Source: an uncultured Treponema sp.
GTDB taxonomy: Bacteria > Spirochaetota > Spirochaetia > Treponematales > Treponemataceae
DNA length: 13,085 bases
Assembly (NCBI GenBank): GCA_905372265.1
Contig: CAJPOL010000050.1
Span: 1-13,085 of the forward strand
Direction of reading: 5' to 3'
The notes under the pieces: generated by a model
Database searches by the model: none
Told to the model about the DNA's origin: nothing
What the model saw: the letters and a program-made list of their open reading frames with translations, nothing else
Position numbers and translations under genes: made by a program
Shown: piece by piece, positions 1-7,803 of the stretch
Layout: each line of letters opens with the position of its first letter
Position numbering within the stretch: position 1 is the stretch's first letter

Positions 1-1
1 G

Positions 2-139
2 AATATGTCACGAAAACTAGCATTGAATCTTGCCAGAGTCTATAAGAATAAACATTCCAAGAAAACACCTCTGTCCCATATTATGTTCGATTGCCTTATG
101 GATCCTCATCATTTATTGACAGTGTTAGGCAAAAACTGA
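2..139 (+). CDS. 3' end of a probable transposase (partial)
   Basis: An open frame enters from the left edge and runs 45 codons to TGA at 137-139. The visible tail contains RKLALNLARVYKNK, then a basic linker, then DPHHLLTVLGKN at the C-terminus. An 'alan-leu' helix with basic residues followed by a final (D)xxxLLxVL motif resembles the C-terminus of ISAs1-type (H-repeat associated) DDE transposases. Just after the stop, TTCCCTG at 141-147 would read CAGGGAA on the other strand, compatible with the CAGGG-type terminal repeat of that IS family, so the IS could end near 147. The catalytic core lies outside the window, so the family call is tentative. It could also be the tail of an unrelated short basic protein. 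Confidence 0.42.
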   Translation, partial: NMSRKLALNLARVYKNKHSKKTPLSHIMFDCLMDPHHLLTVLGKN

Positions 140-176
140 GTTCCCTGTACATCTTACGGAACGGAGCAAAAAAGAC

Positions 177-192
177 TATACTGAACGAGGAG
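177..192 (+). promoter_or_regulatory. Possible -10 element and ribosome binding site for rqcH
   Basis: TATACT at 177-182 is a good -10 hexamer, but no convincing -35 lies 16-18 bp upstream. AGGAG at 188-192 sits 8 nt before the ATG at 201 and fixes that start. A TTGACA at 116-121 lies inside the transposase tail and has no good -10 at standard spacing. The ribosome binding site is firm; the promoter is weak. Confidence 0.4.
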
Positions 193-200
193 TATTATAT

Positions 201-1622
201 ATGTCATTGAATTGTGCTGAAATAGATGTCATCTTGAAGGAATTGAACTTAGAGGGCGCTTTTATTCAAAAGATTGTACAATCATCGTATTCTATGATGG
301 TATTGCATGTATACAAGAGCCGTCCGATTAATCTACTCATCTGCCTTGAAGCGGGTGCGTGCCGTTTGCACGAAACAACACAGAAAATTCCTAAGTTTGA
401 TAAGCCGCTCCGCTTTATGGAATTGCTCCGCTCCCGCCTCCGCGGCGCACAGATTACCGAAGCGGTGCAGCTGAACAACGACCGGATTATCAGGATTTCG
501 CTGAAAACCGCTTCGGGGCAGCTCCGGTTGTATATCAGACTCTGGAGCGGTGCGGCGAATATGATTTTGACCGATAACGGCGTTATCGTGGATGCTTTTT
601 ACCGCCGCCCTTCCCGCCGCGAAATCAGCGGGGCGCTCTGGCGGGAACCGGAGGCGGCGCCCCCTAAGAATTCGGTAGGAGCGGTTCCTCTTTATACCGT
701 CAGAGACTATGACCGCACTATCAGTTTTAACGAAGCGGTAGACCGGTGGTATGCGCAAAAAGCGCCGGCGGTATCGCTTGAAGCGCTGCGCGCTGAGGCG
801 GAGCAGTTTTATGCTCTTAAAATGGAAAAACTTTCCCGTGCACTTGAAAAATTGGAGGCAAAAAAGGCATCGTTTTTACAAGCCGATTGCTTAAAGCATC
901 AAGGCGATTTATTGTTGGCGAATATCTACCGCATACCGCCTGCCGCTCCGTATGTAGAGCTGGAGGATTATGAGCAGGAGAACCGGATAATCCGTATTGC
1001 GCTTGACAGCCGGAAAACGGCACAGGAGAATGCGAATACGTATTACGAGAAGTATAAAAAAGCGGTCTCAGGGCTTGAGGCTCTCTGCGAAGATATCGAA
1101 TCATCAAAACGGGAATGGGCGGCGCTGGCCGAAGAGCTGGAACAGCTGCGGGCGGAAGAAAATCCGTATATCATCGAGAAATTTTTACGGAAGAAAAAGA
1201 TACCGGCGCAGCAAAAACTGCATACGCAGGAAAAAGAGCGCCCCGGTCTCACCTTTTATTATGACGGATGGACTCTATTTGTCGGAAGAACTGCTGCGGA
1301 GAACGATGAACTTTTGCGGCACCATGTGCGCGGTAAAGACTTATGGCTTCACGTCCGCGATTATTCAGGCGGCTATGTGTTTATCAAAAATCAAACAAAT
1401 AAAACAGCGCCGCTTCCCGTGCTGCTGGCAGCAGGAAACTTAGCGGTGTTTTATTCCAAAGCGCGCCGGAACGGTCAAGCGGATTTGTACTACACGGCAG
1501 TCAAAAACATACGGCGGGCAAAAAATGCTCCGAAAGGTACCGTTCTTCCCACAAACGAAAAGAATCTTTCAATTAAGCTTGACCAAAGCATATTAAAACA
1601 GCTCGAGCTCTCCCGTTTATAG
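201..1622 (+). CDS. rqcH: NFACT-family ribosome quality control protein (RqcH / FbpA-like)
   Basis: This encodes a 473-residue cytoplasmic protein of the Rqc2/NEMF family, which in bacteria binds obstructed 50S subunits and directs C-terminal alanine tailing of stalled nascent chains. Older annotations call it fibronectin-binding protein A. The NFACT-N domain spans about 1-180 and includes LRSRLRGAQI (75-84) and the Asp-Arg pair at 94-95, matching the DR motif required for tailing in Bacillus RqcH. A charged, probably coiled-coil central part runs from about 190 to 330. NFACT-R (DUF814) follows at about 352-450, with KDLWLHVRDYSGGYVFIK (379-396) and the FYSKARRNG / YTAVKNIRRAKNAPKGTV block (417-448). 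It is about 100 residues shorter than the roughly 570-residue Bacillus protein, mostly in the middle. AGGAG 8 nt upstream supports the ATG. Its stop overlaps the stop region of the convergent downstream gene by 6 bp. Confidence 0.9.
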   Translation: MSLNCAEIDVILKELNLEGAFIQKIVQSSYSMMVLHVYKSRPINLLICLEAGACRLHETTQKIPKFDKPLRFMELLRSRLRGAQITEAVQLNNDRIIRISLKTASGQLRLYIRLWSGAANMILTDNGVIVDAFYRRPSRREISGALWREPEAAPPKNSVGAVPLYTVRDYDRTISFNEAVDRWYAQKAPAVSLEALRAEAEQFYALKMEKLSRALEKLEAKKASFLQADCLKHQGDLLLANIYRIPPAAPYVELEDYEQENRIIRIALDSRKTAQENANTYYEKYKKAVSGLEALCEDIESSKREWAALAEELEQLRAEENPYIIEKFLRKKKIPAQQKLHTQEKERPGLTFYYDGWTLFVGRTAAENDELLRHHVRGKDLWLHVRDYSGGYVFIKNQTNKTAPLPVLLAAGNLAVFYSKARRNGQADLYYTAVKNIRRAKNAPKGTVLPTNEKNLSIKLDQSILKQLELSRL

Positions 1623-2276
1623 CCGGGTTACAACCGGCAGCCCCCAGCGTTTCGGCTTGTAGAAACCTTTGACATAAACTGCTGCAGAGCCGGGTGAATA
1701 CAAGTGTATTTTTTTTATCTTTTTTACGATGCCCCATTTTTTTATACGCATTCCGTACGGCTCCGAGAAATTCAGCGGTTCCAATGTCTTAAAGCCGCAG
1801 CGGGGTTCATAGAGAGCGGTGGCAATATCAATATAAACGCTATATGACGAATCAAGGTAAATGTCAAAGGCTTTTTGATCGCCGGTAAAGCATACGCCTG
1901 TTTCCGCTTTTACCAATTTATCGATCGGCAATAACGAATCGATAGGGTGTCCGCCATAGTTAAATGAGCTTTTCAGTCTGCGTAACGAATCGCCTGAGAG
2001 CGCAATGCGCATGCTTCTGGGAGCAAGGTACCGGTAGCAGCAGTCTATCAGTTCAAACAAATTGATGCTGTTATCGGCAGCCGCTCCGAGGATATCGATC
2101 AGTTCTTCATCATTCAGCTGATAAACAGCGCTGTCGGTAATCGGCATGTGTTCAAGCAGCTGTGCAATTACCGGAGCTGCCGCATCCGCACCTTCCGTAT
2201 AGGCGTATGCCGTCAGTAAGCTGAGCGAAAGAAGAAATGCCGTTATTTTTCTGCGTATTTTGTAAAATCTTTCCAT
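1617..2276 (-). CDS. Exported protein of unknown function
   Basis: I do not recognise this family. The likely start is the ATG at 2276, giving 219 residues beginning MERFYKIRRK: a basic N-terminus, a hydrophobic stretch (about 12-24) and a signal peptidase I-like AYA at residues 23-25. There is no lipobox, so the mature protein is probably periplasmic. AGGAG lies 11 nt upstream of this ATG, rather far; a longer frame open to 2327 would bury the signal sequence and is less likely. The mature part begins with a helical, acidic segment (QLNDEELIDILGAAADNS) and ends in a basic, aromatic, beta-rich section (KKWGIVKKIKKIHLYSPG...). It follows the broken lipoprotein gene by 23 bp, probably in one transcript, and converges on rqcH with stops overlapping by 6 bp. 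Confidence 0.7.
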   Translation of the reverse strand: MERFYKIRRKITAFLLSLSLLTAYAYTEGADAAAPVIAQLLEHMPITDSAVYQLNDEELIDILGAAADNSINLFELIDCCYRYLAPRSMRIALSGDSLRRLKSSFNYGGHPIDSLLPIDKLVKAETGVCFTGDQKAFDIYLDSSYSVYIDIATALYEPRCGFKTLEPLNFSEPYGMRIKKWGIVKKIKKIHLYSPGSAAVYVKGFYKPKRWGLPVVTRL

Positions 2277-2299
2277 AATAAATGCAACTCCTATAGAAC

Positions 2300-3717
2300 T
2301 TACGGTAGCGGCTCGTCTTTTTCCCATATTACGTCAGCAGCGCTAAAAAAGAGCTGGTCCGTAGCCGTATTAAAAGCGCCGATGCGGTTTTTGTTGGCGG
2401 TAACACGGGCTGTTCCGCCTCTGTTTTCTATTTTTATCCCGTCATCAGCAATATAGAGCATATCATCCTCAAAACCGATAAATCGCAAGGGACCGAAGAA
2501 ACAGGTTTCTGGAGTAGGCAGTATATCGCCTTGCTGCGGTTCGGCTGTTCCACCGAATTCCTGCGGCGGCCCGATGGTCTTATCCGCTTTATTGTAGGCG
2601 CATTTTACGAGTTTTCCCTTCGAATAAAACGGCGGCCCTGCCGCTACACCCGGCAATAGCTGCTTTTTCCATAAGAAGTAGACGGCTCCGTCTTAACCAG
2701 CATATCCGTATAGTTTTCGACTCTCGAAACAAGCGAGCCGTCCTTATTTTTTACTGTATGTTTGGTTTCATTCATCAAGCTGTGCGTTGCATCATCAATA
2801 TCATAGATATAAAGACATTTATGGGTATCTGTCGATGTCGCTCCGAGAACAAACAGCTGCCCGTTATGCGCTGCAATACAATCGATACGGTTGCCCGGTG
2901 GGGCTGAGAAAGAGAAGCCTGTGTATGTTGTGTGAACAGGCGGTGTGCTATCGGCATCAACTTTTTTCAACACACGATTTGAGTCTAAATAATAAACATT
3001 TCCCGTTACCAGATCGCTTGTCAAAAGTCCGGGAAGATACTCAGGCAGGGAGGGAGTCGGGAGAGGGGAAAAAGGGAAGAAAGTGCTGTAATCTGCGGAT
3101 TGCTCATGCATTCCTTCGGCATCATACCGGACAATATGTATCGCAGAGTTCCCCTCATCATAAGAATACGCGAGATACAGCTGTCCCTTATTGTCGCGGC
3201 ACCACCGCGGGAGAGAGAGCACGTGCTTTTCGGCAATAACTTTCGTTCCGGCAGAAAGAACAAACCGGTAACGTATGTTATAGGTGGGAGGGCCAAACAT
3301 TCCGTCTTCCGTCATTGAAAAGAAGAGATTCTGCAAGCCTGCGGCCTGTTTATTCAGTCTCATGTTGACCGTATTTATCCCTGCGGTAACGGTATGTTCA
3401 GCACTGCCTGTCCAAAAAGCGGAAATCGTCGCGGCTTTTACCCGTATGGTAATTTTTTCTCCGACCGGCATGGTAAGCAGTAAGCTCTTTTCTTCATCTG
3501 GAGCAAATGTTTTTTCTATCGTACCGCGGGTAAGCGAGCGTACTGTGATTGTCAGAGTGGTATCATGCAGATACGGCAGTCCGTTGCCCGGATCTATCGC
3601 GCGGGCATGTCCCGCCGAGCCGAAATGCAATGCGATGGTTCCATACGATTCTTGGTTGTAGCTGCATGAGATCACGAGTATCAATATCGTAAAAAGGAGT
3701 AGGCCATTTCTTTTCAA
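2300..3717 (-). pseudogene. Frameshifted lipoprotein with propeller-like repeats
   Basis: Two consecutive frames form one interrupted gene of about 472 codons. The first (3717 to 2644) starts with KRNGLLLFTILILVISC, a lipoprotein signal peptide with lipobox LVIS-C. It continues into a beta-rich domain (about 30-130) and then repeats resembling beta-propeller blades (GQLYLAYSYDEGN, TGNVYYLDSNRVLKKVD, NGQLFVLGATS). In the other frame, running to 2300, the sequence continues as DGAVYFLWKKQLLPGV ... LRFIGFEDDMLYIADDG, the same repeat style. The join falls at plus-strand 2692-2696: restoring one A turns GTTAAGACGG into GTTAAAGACGG and reads MLVKDGAVYFLW without a stop. The start I favour is TTG at 3717 with GGAGG 11 nt upstream; ATG at 3735 and TTG at 3795 are in-frame alternatives. 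A sequencing error would look the same. Confidence 0.75.
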
Positions 3718-3814
3718 TTCGAGTATATCCTCCATGCTTTTAATAGTGTTAAAATCCGGCGTAGTATAGCAGGAACCGCAGAGTACGGCAAGCAAGCAGC
3801 AAGAGATACGAGGA

Positions 3815-5392
3815 TTAGCGGGATAAGGACTCTGCTATGCTCATATTCAACCGGCCGGTGGGTATTGCGCCGCCCCTTAAAATATCGGCAACGCAGGACA
3901 ATGTGCTTGTACTATATTCGTAAGCGGCGATGCCGCGTACCTCTTTTCGTGCAAAAGCGTCGGCAAGACAGCCTAAATCGTATGGATTTCTCAGTGCAAC
4001 GGCGATCATCGGTTTATTCATATCCGCAAGGGCGCAAAGCAATTTCAGCTGCCCCCGCTTTACATGCCCGTTATAACTTGCCGCTACAATTGTACTTGCG
4101 TTTTCAGCCCGTGTACATATTTTTTTGATTTCCTCATCATCAGGATCAATGGAACTATCCGTTGCCGAACCGCCGAACATCGTGTGCATATAAGAAGCAA
4201 AGCTGATGGAGGTATCTATATCATTTGATACATTTGTTGTGATAAACGGCTGCGGGCCGGTAAAAAACGGATGAGTGCCTAAAGCGGGAAACGGTGCATC
4301 AGTGAAAGGATAGGCCGTTATGGTTTTTCTTCTCAGTTCTGCTATTATCCGTTTTATTTCATCTGCCCGTTCAGCGCTCAGTGAACATGCAGGCGGAAGC
4401 TGCGCTTTTAAGGCGGCGATTTTTGCAGCCGCATGGGTAATGCTGTCAACCGGTAGAGAGCCGCTCTCGCATTCGTGCATAATTAAGTCCAATGCAGCGC
4501 GTGCGGTTGCAGCTGTATGCGATACAAAAATCAATTCGATTCCCGCTTTAATTGCAGCGGCGCAGCCTTGCGGCGTTCCTACGAAATGTTGGATGGCTTT
4601 CATCTCCATACAATCGCTGATGACTAAACCGGAAAACTTCAGCTCCTGTTTTAACACATCTGTAACGATTTTTTTCGACAGTGTTGCAGGCGCTGTGACG
4701 TCTATTGCAGGAAACATAATATGAGAAATCATAATCGCCGGTATGCCCTCCTGTATTGCTTTAATAAAAGGCGCCAATTCATTCTTTTCCAATTCCGCCC
4801 GGGTTTTATGTACGATAGGCAGAGTAAGATGCGAATCTACAGAAGTATCGCCATGACCGGGGAAATGTTTTGCCGAGCTTACTATTCCGCCTGCGGTTAA
4901 GCCCTGCATCATCTGAATACCGAATCGGGTAACAATGCCGGGAGTACTGCCGTAACTGCGTACGCCTATCACGGGATTATTCGGATTTGAATTAATATCC
5001 AAAACAGGCGCCAAATTGAAGTTTACGCCATGACTGCGGAGCAGTTCAGCGGTTAAGAGCCCTGCGGTATATGCATTTTTTTCATCTCCCGTCGCTGCTA
5101 ATGCCATTGCTCCGGGGACATTAAACTCATCTTGGGTAAAACGTGATACGGCACCGCCTTCTTGATCTATCGTAATAAAAGCAGGATATCCCGTTTCCTG
5201 TTGGATAAGAGACTGTATATCGCTGCACAGCTTTTTCATTTGCATAAGGTTTTCTATATTATGCTTAAACAAGATAACATTTCCGATTTTGTATGTCTTT
5301 ACCATTTCAATAAACTCATCACTCATAACCGTACCGGGAAAGCCGCAGACAAACATTTGTCCGATCTTTTCGCGCAGCGTCATACTTTTCAT
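3815..5392 (-). CDS. nagZ: Beta-N-acetylhexosaminidase, GH3 family (NagZ)
   Basis: This encodes a 525-residue glycoside hydrolase family 3 enzyme that removes non-reducing GlcNAc from muropeptides during peptidoglycan recycling. The catalytic TIM barrel covers about 1-340: FITIDQEGGAVSRF (72-85), LAPVLDINSNP (128-138), KHFPGHGDTSVDSH (175-188) carrying the His/Asp general acid-base dyad typical of NagZ (D186, H188), and ISDCMEM (258-264) with nucleophile D260. A C-terminal domain (about 350-525) makes it a two-domain enzyme like those of Firmicutes, longer than the roughly 340-residue single-domain E. coli NagZ. No signal peptide is visible, so it should act in the cytoplasm. GGAG 7 nt before the ATG supports the start. 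It is transcribed divergently from anmK, which acts on one of its products, and is followed 97 bp downstream by the broken lipoprotein gene. Confidence 0.92.
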   Translation of the reverse strand: MKSMTLREKIGQMFVCGFPGTVMSDEFIEMVKTYKIGNVILFKHNIENLMQMKKLCSDIQSLIQQETGYPAFITIDQEGGAVSRFTQDEFNVPGAMALAATGDEKNAYTAGLLTAELLRSHGVNFNLAPVLDINSNPNNPVIGVRSYGSTPGIVTRFGIQMMQGLTAGGIVSSAKHFPGHGDTSVDSHLTLPIVHKTRAELEKNELAPFIKAIQEGIPAIMISHIMFPAIDVTAPATLSKKIVTDVLKQELKFSGLVISDCMEMKAIQHFVGTPQGCAAAIKAGIELIFVSHTAATARAALDLIMHECESGSLPVDSITHAAAKIAALKAQLPPACSLSAERADEIKRIIAELRRKTITAYPFTDAPFPALGTHPFFTGPQPFITTNVSNDIDTSISFASYMHTMFGGSATDSSIDPDDEEIKKICTRAENASTIVAASYNGHVKRGQLKLLCALADMNKPMIAVALRNPYDLGCLADAFARKEVRGIAAYEYSTSTLSCVADILRGGAIPTGRLNMSIAESLSR

Positions 5393-5419
5393 AGTGTGTC
5401 TCCGTCTGTAAAATTAACT

Positions 5420-5435
5420 CTATACTATACTATAG
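5420..5435. promoter_or_regulatory. Candidate operator: CTATA triple repeat at the nagZ start site
   Basis: CTATA occurs three times in a row followed by G, so the outer arms CTATA/TATAG also form an inverted repeat. It lies exactly over the predicted nagZ transcription start, a place where a repressor such as the nearby RpiR-type protein could bind. The link to that regulator is inference only. Confidence 0.25.
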
Positions 5436-5439
5436 GGAG

Positions 5440-5469
5440 ATTATAGCTTTTTTTGAAAGTTTTTGTCTA
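5440..5469 (-). promoter_or_regulatory. Promoter of nagZ
   Basis: On the minus strand TAGACA (5469-5464) and a perfect TATAAT (5445-5440) are separated by 18 bp. Predicted transcription start is near 5433, giving a leader of about 41 nt that contains the GGAG at 5403-5400. Confidence 0.6.
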
Positions 5470-5507
5470 TAAAATATTGAAATAGTGAAATATTATTTCT
5501 AAATTGA

Positions 5508-5536
5508 TTGACAATAACGGTATTAGACTGCATACT
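5508..5536 (+). promoter_or_regulatory. Promoter of anmK (predicts leaderless mRNA)
   Basis: A perfect TTGACA (5508-5513) is followed after 17 bp by CATACT (5531-5536). The predicted start of transcription, about 7 nt past the -10, falls at 5543-5544, the A of the anmK ATG. No Shine-Dalgarno sequence precedes that ATG. Confidence 0.6.
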
Positions 5537-5543
5537 TTCACAT

Positions 5544-6755
5544 ATGGATAGATTAAGGTACATACAGCAAAAGACGGTAAAAACCGCCATTGGTTTGATG
5601 AGCGGGACATCGGTTGACGGGATAGATGCCGCCCTGATCGATATAATCTGTCCGCCGGTCTGTGAGGACGGAAAACCTTATCCGTTGGAGTTAGCTGTAA
5701 GGGAGCGTGCATTTATAACCGTTGATTATTCCGAATTGGTACGCGGGAAGCTCTTGGACTTGGCGGCAGGAACTACCGGCGGCGCTGAAGAATTGTGCGT
5801 TATGAACTTTTATTTAGGCGAGCTGTTTGCCGATGCATGTTTTGAGGTGTGTAAAAAAGCCGGTGTGTCTATCGATACTGTTGATTTTATCGGCTCGCAC
5901 GGGCATACGGTGTTTCATGCGCCGCAAGAGCGGGACATGTTTGGGAAGCGCATAAAAAGTACGCTGCAAATCGGCGAAGCTGCTGTTATTGCCGAAAGAA
6001 CAGGCTGTATCACGGTTTCCGATTTCCGTGTCCGTGATGTGGCGGCAGGAGGATCCGGCGCACCGCTGGTTCCGTTCAGCGAATACCTGTTATATCGAGA
6101 ACAGGGAAAAGTAATCGCCTTGCAAAATATCGGCGGTATAGGCAATATAACCCTTTTGCCTACTGACGAAGACATGGGCGCTATTATTGCGTTTGATACG
6201 GGACCGGGTAATATGATTATAGACGGATTGGTGAAAATTATAACGCATGATAAGCAGTACTACGATAAAGACGGTGAAATTGCAGCGCGCGGTACCGTTG
6301 ATAACGAACTGTTGGCTTTTTTAAAACAAGATCCGTATCTTTATAAGATGCCGCCGAAGACGACGGGAAGAGAACATTATACGGCAGACTTTATCCGTGG
6401 ATTCTATAATAAAGGCAGGGAGTATAACCTTCCGCCGGAAACGATAGTCCGTACCGCAGCATATTATACGGCTTTTTGTATCGCGCATTCACTGACAATG
6501 TTCAGTTTACCGCAACCGCATAAGCTGATAGTCGGCGGCGGCGGAAGTAAAAATCCCGTTATTTTAGCTCACCTGCGGGAGCTGCTTCCTCATTGCGAAG
6601 TTGTCACCAATGAGGCGATCGGCAAAAATAGCGATTCAAAAGAAGCCTGCGCTTTTGCCGTTCTTGCACACGAAGCGCTGTACGAAAGGGCAAACAATGT
6701 GCCGCAGGCAACAGGCGCCGACCGTTTTGTTGTTATGGGAAAGATCAGCTTTTAA
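5544..6755 (+). CDS. anmK: Anhydro-N-acetylmuramic acid kinase (AnmK)
   Basis: This cytoplasmic kinase hydrolyses the 1,6-anhydro bond of anhydro-MurNAc and phosphorylates it with ATP to MurNAc-6-phosphate. With the ATG at 5544 it has 403 residues, close to the usual 370-390. Motifs in order: GLMSGTSVDGIDAA (17-30, ATP-binding P-loop-like), GSHGHT (117-122; the family more often has Q in place of the second H), DFRVRDVAAGGSGAPLVP (160-177, with the catalytic Asp region), NIGGIGNITLLP, FDTGPGN (217-223) and VGGGGSKNP near the C-terminus. A longer frame begins at TTG 5508, but that TTG is the first half of the -35 hexamer, so it is not the start. No ribosome binding site precedes the ATG, in line with leaderless translation. 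It is divergent from nagZ and followed 56 bp later by the rpiR-type gene in a likely operon. Confidence 0.93.
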   Translation: MDRLRYIQQKTVKTAIGLMSGTSVDGIDAALIDIICPPVCEDGKPYPLELAVRERAFITVDYSELVRGKLLDLAAGTTGGAEELCVMNFYLGELFADACFEVCKKAGVSIDTVDFIGSHGHTVFHAPQERDMFGKRIKSTLQIGEAAVIAERTGCITVSDFRVRDVAAGGSGAPLVPFSEYLLYREQGKVIALQNIGGIGNITLLPTDEDMGAIIAFDTGPGNMIIDGLVKIITHDKQYYDKDGEIAARGTVDNELLAFLKQDPYLYKMPPKTTGREHYTADFIRGFYNKGREYNLPPETIVRTAAYYTAFCIAHSLTMFSLPQPHKLIVGGGGSKNPVILAHLRELLPHCEVVTNEAIGKNSDSKEACAFAVLAHEALYERANNVPQATGADRFVVMGKISF

Positions 6756-6811
6756 AGAGACAGTCTTACCGTGCAGTTAATTGAATTACGATCTTTGTCC
6801 TAGGAGGATAT

Positions 6812-7681
6812 ATGACAAACATAGAAATCAAGGTGAAGAATATTTTTGATCAATTAAGTAATGCCGAACGGAATGCTGCTCAGTATTTTCTCAACAATGC
6901 AAACAGCATATTTGATAAACCGATTGCAGTATTAGCAGAAGAATCCCAAACGACGCAGGCTGCATGGGTGCGCTTTTGTAAAAGTCTGGGGTTTAAGGGC
7001 TTAAAAGAATTGAAAAAAAGTTTTTTTGCTCAAATACAAGCCCCTGCTGCGGAGGATGTATATGAAAACTATTCAGTTTATAGCGATATAAACGGATATA
7101 AGAGCGTTGAAGAAATCAGTGCGAATGTTATGCAGAGCGGTATCTGTGCGATTACAGATACTATAAAGCTGATCGATACGGCAATAATGGAAAAAGCGGC
7201 GCAAGCGGTTATGAATGCGCAGTGCATCAAATTATTCGGCATTTCAGCTTCCGCCCTTGTTGCGGAAGACCTGTATTATAAACTGCTCCGCATCGGAAAA
7301 AATGCATGTTTTTCTAAAGACAGCCATATACAATTAACTTATGCAGCAAATATCTCGCCGTCTGATGCAGCGGTGATTATTTCACATTCAGGTGCCACAT
7401 CGGAAATGATAGAAATTCTTGATACGGTAAAAAAACGCCATGCCGTCAGTATTGCCGTTACTAAATTTTCTAAAAAAAATTATTTAAACAATGCCGATAT
7501 TATTTTGTATTCAAGCGCACCTGAAATTTACCGCAGAAGCGGCGCAATGAGTAGTAGGATAGCTCAGCTTACTATTATAGATGTACTATTCAGCACTCTT
7601 GCGCATCATAATTATCGGGATATAAAAGCGAATCTCGAACAAAGTTATCAGTCCTGTCTTACGCACAAAAAAGAATCATGA
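6812..7681 (+). CDS. RpiR/MurR-family transcriptional regulator with SIS domain
   Basis: This is a 289-residue sugar-phosphate-responsive regulator. The N-terminal helix-turn-helix (about 1-77) contains IAVLAEESQTTQAAWVRFCK and SLGFKGLKELK, the RpiR signature with the VRFCkkLGFkG core. The SIS domain (about 125-255) has LFGISASALVAEDLYYKLLRIG (141-162) and VIISHSGATSEMIEIL (188-203), a phosphosugar-binding loop. AGGAGG at 6802-6807 ends 4 nt before the ATG. Being downstream of anmK and close to nagZ makes MurNAc-6-phosphate the likely ligand, as for E. coli MurR, but MurQ and MurP are absent here, so the symbol murR is not assigned. The gene converges on the phosphohexomutase gene across 122 bp in which I see no clear terminator, only a weak 7-bp pairing between 7735-7741 and 7772-7778. 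Confidence 0.88.
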   Translation: MTNIEIKVKNIFDQLSNAERNAAQYFLNNANSIFDKPIAVLAEESQTTQAAWVRFCKSLGFKGLKELKKSFFAQIQAPAAEDVYENYSVYSDINGYKSVEEISANVMQSGICAITDTIKLIDTAIMEKAAQAVMNAQCIKLFGISASALVAEDLYYKLLRIGKNACFSKDSHIQLTYAANISPSDAAVIISHSGATSEMIEILDTVKKRHAVSIAVTKFSKKNYLNNADIILYSSAPEIYRRSGAMSSRIAQLTIIDVLFSTLAHHNYRDIKANLEQSYQSCLTHKKES

Positions 7682-7803
7682 GCATCTGCAAAAAAACAAA
7701 ACAATCCGATAGGCTTGTAATTTTTAGTGTCCTCTGCGGTTGATGCTCTTTGCCGGTTTTGCAGCTAAACAAACCGCAAGGAACACGTTCTTTCGCCTCT
7801 TAA

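Noticed and set aside
333..758. Open frame on the minus strand, antisense to rqcH
   Set aside because: It is wholly inside the well-supported rqcH gene, has no recognisable motif and no ribosome binding site; it is a shadow.
2300..2656. Separate small gene starting at TTG 2656
   Set aside because: The frame reads naturally upstream as DGAVYFLWKKQ and joins the lipoprotein after restoring one base, so it is the 3' part of the broken gene.
4320..4724. 134-codon plus-strand frame antisense to nagZ
   Set aside because: It overlaps the catalytic domain of nagZ including the nucleophile motif and shows no protein features of its own.
7735..7778. Bidirectional terminator between the rpiR-type and phosphohexomutase genes
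   Set aside because: Only a 7-bp pairing with a 30-nt loop is present, without a T tract; too weak to call.
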